Shown: in pieces, positions 53,215-62,033 of the stretch | Layout: each line of letters begins with the position of its first letter | How positions within the stretch are numbered: position 1 is the stretch's first letter | DNA from: Bacteroidota bacterium | GTDB lineage: Bacteria > Bacteroidota > Bacteroidia > Bacteroidales > Dysgonomonadaceae | DNA length: 64,000 nt | Direction of reading: 5' to 3' | NCBI GenBank assembly: GCA_023437305.1 | Contig: JAEZGN010000021.1 | Location: 248,001-312,000 of the forward strand | Notes under the pieces: generated by a model | Databases searched by the model: none | Told to the model about the DNA's origin: nothing | The model's input: only the letters and a program-made list of their open reading frames with translations | Program-made: the position numbers and the translations under genes

Positions 53215-55398
53215 TTATTTTGCTTTATTTTTTCCAGATTCATCTTCCATAATATTGTAAGTCGAAACTTCGTATACATTGTTTACATTCCCATCCTTAT
53301 CTATGAAAGACAACGGAGTTCGGGTTTGATATATCTGAAGTTTCTTTATCAACACGCCATCCCTATATATATTGAACCCGTCTACAGACTTAAATTCTGT
53401 TGGAATCCATTTGATTTCAATCCCGTTCGATACTTTCTGAACGCTCACATTAGATACACTTTGAGGTTTATTTATTTTAGGTAGCTTGCCATCTTTGCAA
53501 TATTGCAAATAAGCCTGATGGTATTCCGGGTTTACTACATAAGGACTATTATAGTGACTGTATGCAAAGCAGATAATATTGCTTACATATCCATTAACAA
53601 TATCTAATTGCTTCTTTACACGCGTTAGCGGTGCACTTGTCCAATAACGCTGATCGAACGTTTCTATATTTCCCCAAAACTTCAAACCCGGTTTGCTATT
53701 GACTGCTTCCTTCAAGTTTTGGAACCATTCTGAAAGATTATCAAGATTTAAGCCTCCAGCCCCAACACAGTCTTGAGGGGAGAAAATATCTCCGATTCGA
53801 AAATGCGTTTGTTCGAATACATTTTTCCACATTTTCGAATATTCCTTAGCATCTCCGCCTACCTTATGATTCATGAAGGGGGATAGCATAAAAGGCATAT
53901 CAGGAGTAATTTTAGTAAGGTAATCTAAGTTTGTATTTAATGCTTGTGCCAAAATGGATTGGCGTTCAGATGTCATACAATTTAAATTATCAACCTCCCA
54001 AACCCAATACCAACCATACATGGCATCGTTATATTTTTCTTTATATAAAGCAACCAATTCTTCAGCAACCTTATTTCCTATCTCCATCTGCCCAATCAGC
54101 CAACTCGCATCATAATCTACTTTCCACCATCTGTCGTTAAAATTCAATCCGACAAATACTCGTATTCCATTTTTTTGAGCACTACGAAGGCAATTCTCTA
54201 ATGTTTTATTTTGGTTCTTCTTCGCTGTTAGAGTAGAAGGATAAGTGGAAGAAACCTTACCTTGTTCATTTGTTAGCAATGCCGGCGCATAAATAAGGTA
54301 TTTCATCCCCCCTTCTTTAAGCATCTGCATTTCCTTGTCCCAACGGCTATCATCCCAATTGAGAACAAGCGATTCTTGGATAAAAGAACCATTAAAATGA
54401 GGAATACCAGAACCTTCATTCTTTTGCTCGAATGTATAGCGGGTGTAAGTACCTTTAAGGTCTCTTATGTAAGAGTCGTATCTGGCTTCGTTTTCAAACA
54501 GATTAATAACACGCACTCCTCTACTAAGGGTTTCGGTGTAAGCCGCAGGATAACCTGTTTTACGTCCAAAAGCTAATGCTATATTTCCATTTAAGTCAAC
54601 CATATAATCATTGTTATGATCGTGTCCTACAAAGACTCCAATCACATCTTTCTTTTCGATAAAAGAGGAAAACAATCCGGAGTTTACATTTGATGCGGCT
54701 ACACCTTCTTGCTTTTCACCAAATTCGCGATATGACCACCTTGCAGTTTCATGCTCTGCCAATGGTATATGAAAGAAGGCCAGTGAAGGAAGCTTGTGAT
54801 TATTACGTTTGGTAAATTCATCACTTGTTTTTCGATACCAATCTATCTGGTCGTGCTTAATCCAATCATAGTATCCGAACGATCTGTCGCTGGATAAGTT
54901 ATGAGAGTCTAATAGATAGAGTACCCATTTTTCGGAACGACCGTCAGAAGACAGAATAGGAAGCGCGCAGTTACCCGAACCTGAAAGCTTTCCTCCTTCT
55001 GCATCATAAGTCAGGTTGTAAGGAACAGTGCGTAAGTAATTGAGAATTTCAGATTTAGTCATGTCTGTTTCATCATCATGATTTCCGAAGGTTACGGCAA
55101 AGAAGGTCTTCTCTTTGGTAAAGAGATCTGCTAGCTTGGTCCAAGCTTGTAATGCACTCGAAGAGACAACAATGTCTCCCGTGAGAATAACAAGATCGGG
55201 ATGCTCTAAGCGGATAACTTCACGAATCAAATTACAAGTACTGTCATTTTTCTGCTTATAAGATTCACTTTCTACCCAGTGTAGATCTGTTAGTTGTACA
55301 ATTTTAAACTTACCGTTGTTAAATTTTAAATTTGTAACCTGTCCGAAACCTGAAAAGCATATTAGCCAGCTAAATATAAAAAGTATATATTTTTTCAT
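53215..55398 (-). CDS. Exported metallophosphoesterase-DUF4434 fusion
   Basis: 727 residues. A signal peptide (1-19, ending GFGQ) leads into a calcineurin-like phosphoesterase (about 25-305) with all the metal motifs: TDLHW, LTGDIV, FGNHDDE, AFFHIP and GHDHNND. A second domain (about 335-640) is DUF4434-like, with GGMKYLIYAPALL, MYGWYWVWEVDN and WGNIETFDQRYW. The last part (about 650-727) is a fibronectin-III-like sandwich. The fusion ties phosphate-ester cleavage to the DUF4434 activity on one chain. Its ATG overlaps the stop of the sialate O-acetylesterase gene by 4 bases, which supports the start. Confidence 0.88.
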   Translation of the reverse strand: MKKYILFIFSWLICFSGFGQVTNLKFNNGKFKIVQLTDLHWVESESYKQKNDSTCNLIREVIRLEHPDLVILTGDIVVSSSALQAWTKLADLFTKEKTFFAVTFGNHDDETDMTKSEILNYLRTVPYNLTYDAEGGKLSGSGNCALPILSSDGRSEKWVLYLLDSHNLSSDRSFGYYDWIKHDQIDWYRKTSDEFTKRNNHKLPSLAFFHIPLAEHETARWSYREFGEKQEGVAASNVNSGLFSSFIEKKDVIGVFVGHDHNNDYMVDLNGNIALAFGRKTGYPAAYTETLSRGVRVINLFENEARYDSYIRDLKGTYTRYTFEQKNEGSGIPHFNGSFIQESLVLNWDDSRWDKEMQMLKEGGMKYLIYAPALLTNEQGKVSSTYPSTLTAKKNQNKTLENCLRSAQKNGIRVFVGLNFNDRWWKVDYDASWLIGQMEIGNKVAEELVALYKEKYNDAMYGWYWVWEVDNLNCMTSERQSILAQALNTNLDYLTKITPDMPFMLSPFMNHKVGGDAKEYSKMWKNVFEQTHFRIGDIFSPQDCVGAGGLNLDNLSEWFQNLKEAVNSKPGLKFWGNIETFDQRYWTSAPLTRVKKQLDIVNGYVSNIICFAYSHYNSPYVVNPEYHQAYLQYCKDGKLPKINKPQSVSNVSVQKVSNGIEIKWIPTEFKSVDGFNIYRDGVLIKKLQIYQTRTPLSFIDKDGNVNNVYEVSTYNIMEDESGKNKAK

Positions 55399-56813
55399 TT
55401 TTTTCTGTCTGTTCTAAAAGGAGCCAAAGGCAACCCGTTAATATCAAATAAACTAGGGATAGCATCATTCGTAAAGCAGTAGCGCACAGCTATGGGTTCT
55501 TTTGTTTTGGAAGAGGATACGCTTATCTCGCCATTCTTCTCTATTTTTGCATCAGCAGGATATATATTTCCTTCTTTATCCACAACTTCGAAATTTCGTA
55601 TAACTTTATCTTTACAAGCAAGTTTTCCGATGGCAGTTGTGGTCACAATAATCTTATTTTTTTCTATACGTATCGAGTCTAGTTGAGGTGAATAAGGTTG
55701 TATGTCTTTTTTATGATAAGTTTGATGCAGCACCATATTTGCCAAACGCACACCCACCTGTTTCTTCAAACTAGGATGTATATCTGATATATCGTTTACC
55801 AGATCACTAACAACAACCATTCCCGTATTTTTTAATGTAGCTGCAACATCGGATTGTTGCTCCCGCAGATAAGCCGCATTTTTGTCTGCATAACCATTCC
55901 ATGGGGCTATTTGCACAAAGTAGAATGGAAGATAATGATGGAATTCGTTTCGCCAGCCTCTTATCATGCCATCAAGCAAGGTGCCGTAGCTTGCAGCACG
56001 TTCGTTATTTCCCTCCCCTTGATACCAGATGACTCCGGCAATGGTATAATTTTTAACGGGATGAATCATTGCATTATAAATAGAAGAATTTGCCGTAGGA
56101 GTCCAGCTCTCAGGATGGTGCTTTGGTGATAGAGCGTACAATTCTTTCTCATGGTTGAAGCTGAATTGATCGATCCAAGGCTCTATTGAAGTGCCTCCCC
56201 AGTATGAACCGATGAGCCCTATCGGAATATTTAGATTTTCGTTAAGGTGTTGTCCAAAAAAGAAAGCGACGGCACTAAAGTCTTTATATGTATCCGGGGA
56301 GCAAACGACCCATTTTCCCTCAATCCGTTCAACCGGATATTTGGATGTAGCTTTAGATACTTTGAAGAAACGCAGATTTTTATTTTCTATCGCTTTGGTA
56401 ATATCTCCCGCATCTAATACAGGATAACTCATCAAGTACTCCATGTTTGACTGCCCGGAGCATAACCAAGTTTCGCCCATCAAGACATCATTAACCTCCC
56501 TCTCCAGTTTGTTTTCCCAACCATAGAAGCGAATACTATGCGGGCCTGCGAGATCCGGAGTCTGTATATAAGCTTCCCATGCACAATATTCGTTCGACTT
56601 TGCATGTATAGTATCTTGTGGAGCCCAGCTGCATACAATTTTCAAATCCCATGCACCGGGACACCATCCCCAAAGTTTTACCTCCGAGTTGCGTTGCATT
56701 ACAGCATGATCACTAATAATAGAGGGCAATATAAATTCGGGGGTCTGTCCCCAAAGAGAAGTGAAAAACTGAATTGAGATTATAATTGCAAATATTCGTT
56801 TCATATATTTCAC
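55395..56813 (-). CDS. Exported sialate O-acetylesterase (SASA-type SGNH)
   Basis: 472 residues with signal peptide ending LWGQ. The SGNH fold shows the nucleophile block CSGQSNMEY (about 118-126), the GSYWGGTSIEPW block, VIWYQGEGN, and the Asp-His pair in NDISDIHPS. The protein resembles exported 9-O-acetylsialic acid esterases and related xylan or pectin deacetylases of Bacteroidetes. The N-terminal part is an extra beta domain usual for the family. It overlaps its neighbours on both sides by 4 bases, so the genes are translationally coupled. The acetylated substrate is not certain. Confidence 0.88.
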   Translation of the reverse strand: MKYMKRIFAIIISIQFFTSLWGQTPEFILPSIISDHAVMQRNSEVKLWGWCPGAWDLKIVCSWAPQDTIHAKSNEYCAWEAYIQTPDLAGPHSIRFYGWENKLEREVNDVLMGETWLCSGQSNMEYLMSYPVLDAGDITKAIENKNLRFFKVSKATSKYPVERIEGKWVVCSPDTYKDFSAVAFFFGQHLNENLNIPIGLIGSYWGGTSIEPWIDQFSFNHEKELYALSPKHHPESWTPTANSSIYNAMIHPVKNYTIAGVIWYQGEGNNERAASYGTLLDGMIRGWRNEFHHYLPFYFVQIAPWNGYADKNAAYLREQQSDVAATLKNTGMVVVSDLVNDISDIHPSLKKQVGVRLANMVLHQTYHKKDIQPYSPQLDSIRIEKNKIIVTTTAIGKLACKDKVIRNFEVVDKEGNIYPADAKIEKNGEISVSSSKTKEPIAVRYCFTNDAIPSLFDINGLPLAPFRTDRKK

Positions 56814-57877
56814 CGTTTGAAGTTTTGTTTTTTATACCAGTTCATATACTGGTTATACAATCTTACTGTTTCGTCGCGCAAACCGGTATGAGCCAGAGAG
56901 CCCGGCTTGTTCATTATACCCAGATACTGATAAACCAATATTTTCTCTACAAAAGGAGAAATAGCCTCCATTTGATGAATAATTCGGGTTTCAAAATCGG
57001 CAGCAATTAAACTTCCATGCGTTGTTTGCTCAAAGTAAAAGAGCTCCATATCTGCCCATATTTTTGAGCGTCCTGCTTTTTGATGAGCTTTACTTAAATT
57101 TTCAAAGAAACGTGCAGAATCACTTAACTTTGTAGCGCCTACACCTACGCCATCCTGATAGGCCACTATTTCTATATCAAGGTCTTCAAGTTGCTTAACA
57201 AAGGTGTCGTCGCATTTTTGAGCTTTAATATTATAAGGAGCAATTAGATTAACACAATTAGCATTCATCGACTTTGCAATCTGGGCACATTCATTCACAT
57301 AAGGAATAACGTATTCTCCGAAATATGGCTCCAACCAAGACTCGTTAGGGAAATACCAGCCATAGAAACTCTTATGGTGACCATATTTAGCAAATATTTC
57401 CTCCATACATTTAGCTCGTTTTTTACCTAGCTCTTTATCTGTCATCATCTTGACAGCATCAAGATCGATAGACCAGAAATCGTTGCTGACAAAAAACTTA
57501 ACGCCAAACTCATCAGCTGCCGCCAAAACGGTTTCGATAGGATCATCACAGCCCATTTTAAATTTGGGAGCTAACTCGCTATCATAAAAAGCTAATCCAT
57601 GAGCAGCAACATTCATCATAACGAGATATTCCATGCCGGTTTCACTGATCTCACGGATTTTTTCGCGCCACTGAAAAGCCGTAAAGTTCCTTAAATCGTT
57701 ATCCCAGTATACACCTTCCTTTCCTCCGGGATGCTGAAATTCGAACCAAGATCCGGCTATCGGTTTTATCTGTGATATCCCGGCAGATTGTATAGAAGTT
57801 CTTCCTAAGCTTATATTAGGAAGCAGCATTCCTGCGGCTCCTGCACCTAAAGTTGTTAAGAAATTGCGTCGATCCAT
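56810..57877 (-). CDS. Tat-exported DUF4434 protein
   Basis: 355 residues. The N-terminus MDRRNFLTTLGAGAAGMLLP is a twin-arginine signal, so the protein is exported folded. The DUF4434 domain (about 38-345) shows PIAGSWFEFQHPGG, SETGMEYLVMMNVA, SFYGWYFPNESW, IEIVAYQDGVGVG and IWADMELFYFEQ, matching the larger DUF4434 gene at 49019 in order. Tat use hints at a bound cofactor or metal. It follows ribokinase by 17 bases and overlaps the esterase by 4. Confidence 0.82.
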   Translation of the reverse strand: MDRRNFLTTLGAGAAGMLLPNISLGRTSIQSAGISQIKPIAGSWFEFQHPGGKEGVYWDNDLRNFTAFQWREKIREISETGMEYLVMMNVAAHGLAFYDSELAPKFKMGCDDPIETVLAAADEFGVKFFVSNDFWSIDLDAVKMMTDKELGKKRAKCMEEIFAKYGHHKSFYGWYFPNESWLEPYFGEYVIPYVNECAQIAKSMNANCVNLIAPYNIKAQKCDDTFVKQLEDLDIEIVAYQDGVGVGATKLSDSARFFENLSKAHQKAGRSKIWADMELFYFEQTTHGSLIAADFETRIIHQMEAISPFVEKILVYQYLGIMNKPGSLAHTGLRDETVRLYNQYMNWYKKQNFKR

Positions 57878-57894
57878 CGTGTTAATATCTATAG

Positions 57895-58794
57895 TTATAC
57901 TAATTCGCTTCGGTGAGGGATAGACGACTGGGCGCCCATTCTCGTTACAGCTATTGAAGAGGCTTGCGAAGCCATCGTTACAGCTTGTTTAAGTTCCATA
58001 TTTTCTGCTATGCCTACACACAATGCTCCATTGAAAGTATCTCCGGCAGCGGTGGTATCTACAGCTTTCACTTTGAAAGAGGCTACACAGTAAGAGTTGT
58101 TCCCTTCTCTTACAAAACATCCTTTTGAACCTAAGGTGATAATTACATTTTTCGCCCCCATCTTGCTTAGATTTTCGGCAGCCTGAGCAATATCCGAATC
58201 ATTATTGATTTTTACCCCTGTAAGCATTTCTGCTTCGATCCTATTGGGTGTAATCATATACAAGTAATTAAATAATGACTCGGGTAAGTGCCGAGCCGGA
58301 GCAGGATTAAGTATGACTTTCATCCCTTTTTCAAAAGCTTTTTTTGCTGCATACTCTACTGTGGCGATAGGACTTTCTAATTGCATAAGAAGGATATCCC
58401 CTTCACTCATTTCACTTTCGATCTTGTCGATATCTGATTCGTCTAATAGTAAGTTGGCTCCGGAAGCAACAACAATCGTGTTTTCGGCTTTTTCGTCCAC
58501 ATTTATTAAGGCTACACCCGAAGGATGCATCTTATCGCGAGTAATATATTCTGTACAGATTTCCTCCTTTGCCAACACCTCTATCGTTTGGTCTCCAAAA
58601 AGATCATCACCCAATCGGGCTACGAATATAAGATTACCTCCCATCCTTTTTACCGCAACAGCTTGATTAGCCCCTTTACCCCCTTGAGTCATAAGGAAAT
58701 TTCCACCTAGTACAGTCTCCCCTGGGCCGGGAAGATGGGAGGATTTTACTACCATGTCTGTGTTAGAACTACCAACGACTATTATCTTCTTCAT
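57895..58794 (-). CDS. rbsK: Ribokinase (PfkB family)
   Basis: About 299 residues from the ATG at 58794 (MKKIIVVGSSNTDMVV). The longer frame reaches into the upstream gene and is not used. PfkB motifs are clear: PGPGETVLGGNF, TQGGKGANQAVAVKRMG (substrate site) and VDTTAAGDTFNGAL with the catalytic Asp. NPAPARHLP is typical of ribokinases. It phosphorylates ribose to ribose 5-phosphate in the cytoplasm. Being in an operon with an exported ADP-ribosyl hydrolase and a GRP-type permease gives it an obvious input. It lies 14 bases after the AGE epimerase gene. Confidence 0.9.
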   Translation of the reverse strand: MKKIIVVGSSNTDMVVKSSHLPGPGETVLGGNFLMTQGGKGANQAVAVKRMGGNLIFVARLGDDLFGDQTIEVLAKEEICTEYITRDKMHPSGVALINVDEKAENTIVVASGANLLLDESDIDKIESEMSEGDILLMQLESPIATVEYAAKKAFEKGMKVILNPAPARHLPESLFNYLYMITPNRIEAEMLTGVKINNDSDIAQAAENLSKMGAKNVIITLGSKGCFVREGNNSYCVASFKVKAVDTTAAGDTFNGALCVGIAENMELKQAVTMASQASSIAVTRMGAQSSIPHRSELV

Positions 58795-58808
58795 TATGTT
58801 ACGAATGT

Positions 58809-59984
58809 TTATTTTTGATTCAGAATACTTTCTAAAACAGTCCAGCATTGGTACAAGCCGCGCGGAACATGAAAACATCCTTTCCATTTACCTCCCTTCA
58901 GAGGAAGCAATACTTCACCTTGTCTGTTCAGGTATCCGAACCATTCGGGATGTTCCTGATCTTTAAAGTGCTCCCATGTATAGCTATGTACTTTTTCAAA
59001 CCATTCGAGGCATTTAATATCTCCCGTCAGTTGATATCCTTTAAGTAAAGAGATAAGAGATTCGATATGTACCCACCAGAGTTTCTGATCCCATTCTAAC
59101 TGCTGAGGCGGATAACCCAAACGATCCATATAATAAAAAACACCTCCATATTTTTTATCCCAACCATATTCGAGCATTGTTAGTGTTGTATTCTTCGCTT
59201 TCTCTATTAGTTCGGGCCTATTCAAACGCTTACCTAGATCCATTATAAACCACATAGCCTCTATAGCATGTCCGGGATTCATCAATCTTCCTTCGAAGGA
59301 ATCGGACAAATCTCCGTTATCGAGCACGTTCTCTACAATGATTCCTCCGAGTTCAGGACGATAGAACACATCCATCACTTCGTGGATACAGCTATCTATT
59401 ACTTTATTGAGATATTCTTCGGTGAGTAGATGCTCGATCTCCAAAGCCAGATTACACAGAATCATTGGTAAGGCAAAGTTTTTCAGATTGCGAGTTCCGG
59501 GATGAAGTTTGTTCCATTTACCTTTCGGATTGTCCACTTTGGAAAGAATTACCTCAAATGTTTTGCGGGCTATATCTGCATATTCTTCATTACCTGTAGC
59601 AAGGTTGAGCTGGCCAAAAGCCATTGTGGCAAAGGTATATGAGAATATATTATAAGGTTCAACCAAAGGGTTGCCTTGACGATCGAGAGAGAAATACCAG
59701 TTGAAATTTCCGTCATGACCGTATTTTTTAAGAAATTCGCCCCCTTGGATAGCGCATTCCAGCCACTCTTCGCGTTTTTCCACTTTGTTGTAAAGCATTG
59801 AGAACATCCAAACTTCACGGCCTTGCAACCAGATAAATTTGTCTGTATCAAAAACATTACCTTCGCGGTCAAGACATGTAAAATATCCACCAAACTCCTT
59901 GTCTTGAGAGTGTTTTATCCAAAAGGGAAGAACATTTTCTAACAACTCTTCTTTATAAAGATCTGCTAATTTCTTAAAATTCAT
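58809..59984 (-). CDS. AGE-family sugar 2-epimerase/isomerase
   Basis: About 391 residues from the ATG at 59984 (MNFKKLADLYKEELLENV). The alpha/alpha-barrel motifs are FIWLQGREVWMFSMLY, MNPGHAIEAMWFIMD with a catalytic His, LWWVHIESLISLLKGYQ, and GCFHVPRGLYQCW with the second His. The family includes N-acylglucosamine 2-epimerases and cellobiose/mannobiose 2-epimerases. The WWVHIES block looks closer to the N-acylglucosamine type, and the neighbouring sialate esterase fits that, but the substrate is not proven. It has no signal, so it is cytoplasmic. Confidence 0.85.
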   Translation of the reverse strand: MNFKKLADLYKEELLENVLPFWIKHSQDKEFGGYFTCLDREGNVFDTDKFIWLQGREVWMFSMLYNKVEKREEWLECAIQGGEFLKKYGHDGNFNWYFSLDRQGNPLVEPYNIFSYTFATMAFGQLNLATGNEEYADIARKTFEVILSKVDNPKGKWNKLHPGTRNLKNFALPMILCNLALEIEHLLTEEYLNKVIDSCIHEVMDVFYRPELGGIIVENVLDNGDLSDSFEGRLMNPGHAIEAMWFIMDLGKRLNRPELIEKAKNTTLTMLEYGWDKKYGGVFYYMDRLGYPPQQLEWDQKLWWVHIESLISLLKGYQLTGDIKCLEWFEKVHSYTWEHFKDQEHPEWFGYLNRQGEVLLPLKGGKWKGCFHVPRGLYQCWTVLESILNQK

Positions 59985-60078
59985 AATTTTATACATATTT
60001 ATATCTTCAACATCAATGTTATAGGCAACTAGTTTGTTTGAGCTTTTCATATTTTAGCTGTTATAATTAGATTATCTG

Positions 60079-61521
60079 TTAGTGTTTGTCAGTAGAAACT
60101 TTTTGTTTGTATATATTTCCAAAACGGTCTGTTACTTTTATCTCAATCATTGCATTTTTATCTATAGGTGTTGCCCTAAACAAATGGTCCGTTTTGATCG
60201 GTGTTATCCAATCATATTCTACCCGTTCTCTATCCGAGCAAATAATTTTAGCTTCAGGATCATACCCTTCGAAGTGATTCATCGCTCCCATATACTTGCC
60301 ATTCTCGTACCACTCCACCTTCCATAGCTCGTCCCAGTTCCAAACATTTGCAATAATATCTTCAGGGTAATCCTCGGATGAAGCAATCGGGTATCCTTTA
60401 AACTGATATGTATCAGGGTATCCCATACTTTTATATTTCCATGTCACTCTATTTCCTTCTACTTCATAGACACCACAACCGCTAGGGGTTCCGTCTGTAC
60501 ATATATCTGCTTTCCAGAAAGTCCCACATACAGCAGCCGTGTTATGTTCCATTAGCCTGTTGTTGAATATAACATTGCCATTGTAATGTGTATGCCCCGA
60601 AAATATATGTGCATCATAACCCTCTAAGAGATGGTAAAGGCTTGAAGCATTACTGGTTTCGTCAGGCAATAAAGCATTGAATTTTAATTCTTTTGTTGAA
60701 CTGGAAGGAATATGCATAGCCACAAATACGAGATGATCTTTGGGAACATAGGATAAGTCTTTCTCTATCCATTGCAAGGTGCGTTCGTCTACATATCCTA
60801 TATAACGGTAATGCCTATTGATATAAAAACAATTGTTGAGAACAATGTAATGTGCTTTTCCTCTGTTGAAAGAATAATATATCGGGCCAAAGAAATTTTC
60901 AAAAGTTTTGTATGAATGCTCATGAGAGCGTACACCATATTCCATATCATGGTTACCAACACTCCTATAAAATGGAAGCCCCAAAGCATCCGAAGCCCGA
61001 ATATATGAAGGGTATAATGATGGAGTATTACCTACTATATCGCCACAGTCTAAAACAAAAACGTCACTGTCTTTCTTTTTCTGATCGATATATTGACGCA
61101 CATCTTTCAAGTATCTGATATACCCTTCTATATCTTTTTCTTTAGATACCTGAACATCCGACTGAACGATGAAGGTATGTTTATTATCATTTAGAGAATT
61201 TTTTATGAGATCAAAATCATACGCTTTATCTGAACTTTCTATATTTTGAAAAAAACAAGGGATGCTTCCTTTCGTTTGTGGCAGATAGCCGGATGGAGTT
61301 GATATATATACAAACTTAGCATTGGCATTTAACGGTAAGGAATAATTACCCTCGATATCAGTCAGTACAAAATCATAGCCGTTAGAGACAACTATATTCG
61401 CAAGCTTTTCTCCCTGACATTTTACCTGTCCCTTGATTGCATTTTGTGATTGTAAGGTTAGATTAAACCCGAGTAAACATAAAATACCGATAAATAATTG
61501 TTTGAGTAGAAATTTCATCAT
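60079..61521 (-). CDS. Exported calcineurin-like phosphoesterase (three-domain type)
   Basis: 480 residues. A signal peptide (about 1-26) is followed by an N-terminal beta domain (about 28-110, GQVKCQGEKLANIVVSNG), the metallophosphatase core (about 115-330) with FIVQSDVQV in place of the usual DxH, FVLDCGDIVGNTP, SVGNHDMEYG, VAMHIPSSS and FSGHTHYNG, and a C-terminal beta domain (about 345-480). This is the Bacteroidetes MetallophosN-core-MetallophosC architecture. The first metal motif is Asp-Val-Gln instead of Asp-x-His. It is the first gene of the operon behind the promoter at 61706. Confidence 0.85.
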   Translation of the reverse strand: MMKFLLKQLFIGILCLLGFNLTLQSQNAIKGQVKCQGEKLANIVVSNGYDFVLTDIEGNYSLPLNANAKFVYISTPSGYLPQTKGSIPCFFQNIESSDKAYDFDLIKNSLNDNKHTFIVQSDVQVSKEKDIEGYIRYLKDVRQYIDQKKKDSDVFVLDCGDIVGNTPSLYPSYIRASDALGLPFYRSVGNHDMEYGVRSHEHSYKTFENFFGPIYYSFNRGKAHYIVLNNCFYINRHYRYIGYVDERTLQWIEKDLSYVPKDHLVFVAMHIPSSSTKELKFNALLPDETSNASSLYHLLEGYDAHIFSGHTHYNGNVIFNNRLMEHNTAAVCGTFWKADICTDGTPSGCGVYEVEGNRVTWKYKSMGYPDTYQFKGYPIASSEDYPEDIIANVWNWDELWKVEWYENGKYMGAMNHFEGYDPEAKIICSDRERVEYDWITPIKTDHLFRATPIDKNAMIEIKVTDRFGNIYKQKVSTDKH

Positions 61522-61705
61522 GTTCCTTTTTAAATACTTTCTTCAATACCTATTTATAAAATATTAATTTCAATATCTACAAAAGCTTATCCGTTTAGTA
61601 TATCCGATCGTATGTTTTTACTATTATATGTATATTATAATAAAAGAAGGGATTTGTTTACAATATAGACCCGTCGGTTAAACATATTTTACTAATACAA
61701 CGAGA

Positions 61706-61736
61706 CAAATATACATATATTTATTAAATACACAAC
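61706..61736 (-). promoter_or_regulatory. Promoter of the large PUL operon with overlapping dyad
   Basis: On the minus strand the -7 box TATATTTG (CAAATATA at 61706-61713) is exact, and the -33 element GTTG (CAAC at 61733-61736) has one mismatch, spacer 19. The dyad TATTTA-T-TAAATA (61718-61730) lies in the spacer, where a bound repressor would block transcription. The leader is about 180 bases. Confidence 0.6.
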
Positions 61737-61935
61737 ATTTAATTAAATATTTTATTATTAAGTTTGCTTTAATATTTAGAATTTAGGAAGCGAATCATAT
61801 TTTCAGAGATATTTTCATAGCTCCAATATTGAATTTATATATGATTAGAATTCACGAAAATTCAACCAAAAAATGAAAGACAGGACAGAAATGCAAGTCC
61901 AAACGGCTTATTTTGTTTAAAGAAAATAAATACAA

Positions 61936-61990
61936 AAACCGAAAAGCTTTTAAACCACAGAAGTGTATTTAAAAGCTTTTCGGTTTCTTT
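61936..61990. terminator. Bidirectional terminator after the ROK gene
   Basis: A perfect 19-bp stem, 61936-61954 with 61968-61986 (AAACCGAAAAGCTTTTAAA and its reverse complement), has a 13-base loop. T-runs follow on both strands. It lies about 50 bases after the ROK stop on the minus strand. Confidence 0.9.
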
Positions 61991-62033
61991 TTACCCGACA
62001 GAGTATCTCTACTCCGCCAAGATATGGGTTATT

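Larger units (their letters stand above)
61522..62033. other. Intergenic region between the PUL operon and the ROK gene
   Basis: About 510 bases with no gene. It contains the operon promoter (61706-61736) with an overlapping inverted repeat, and a bidirectional terminator (61936-61990) that closes the ROK gene. Confidence 0.6.
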
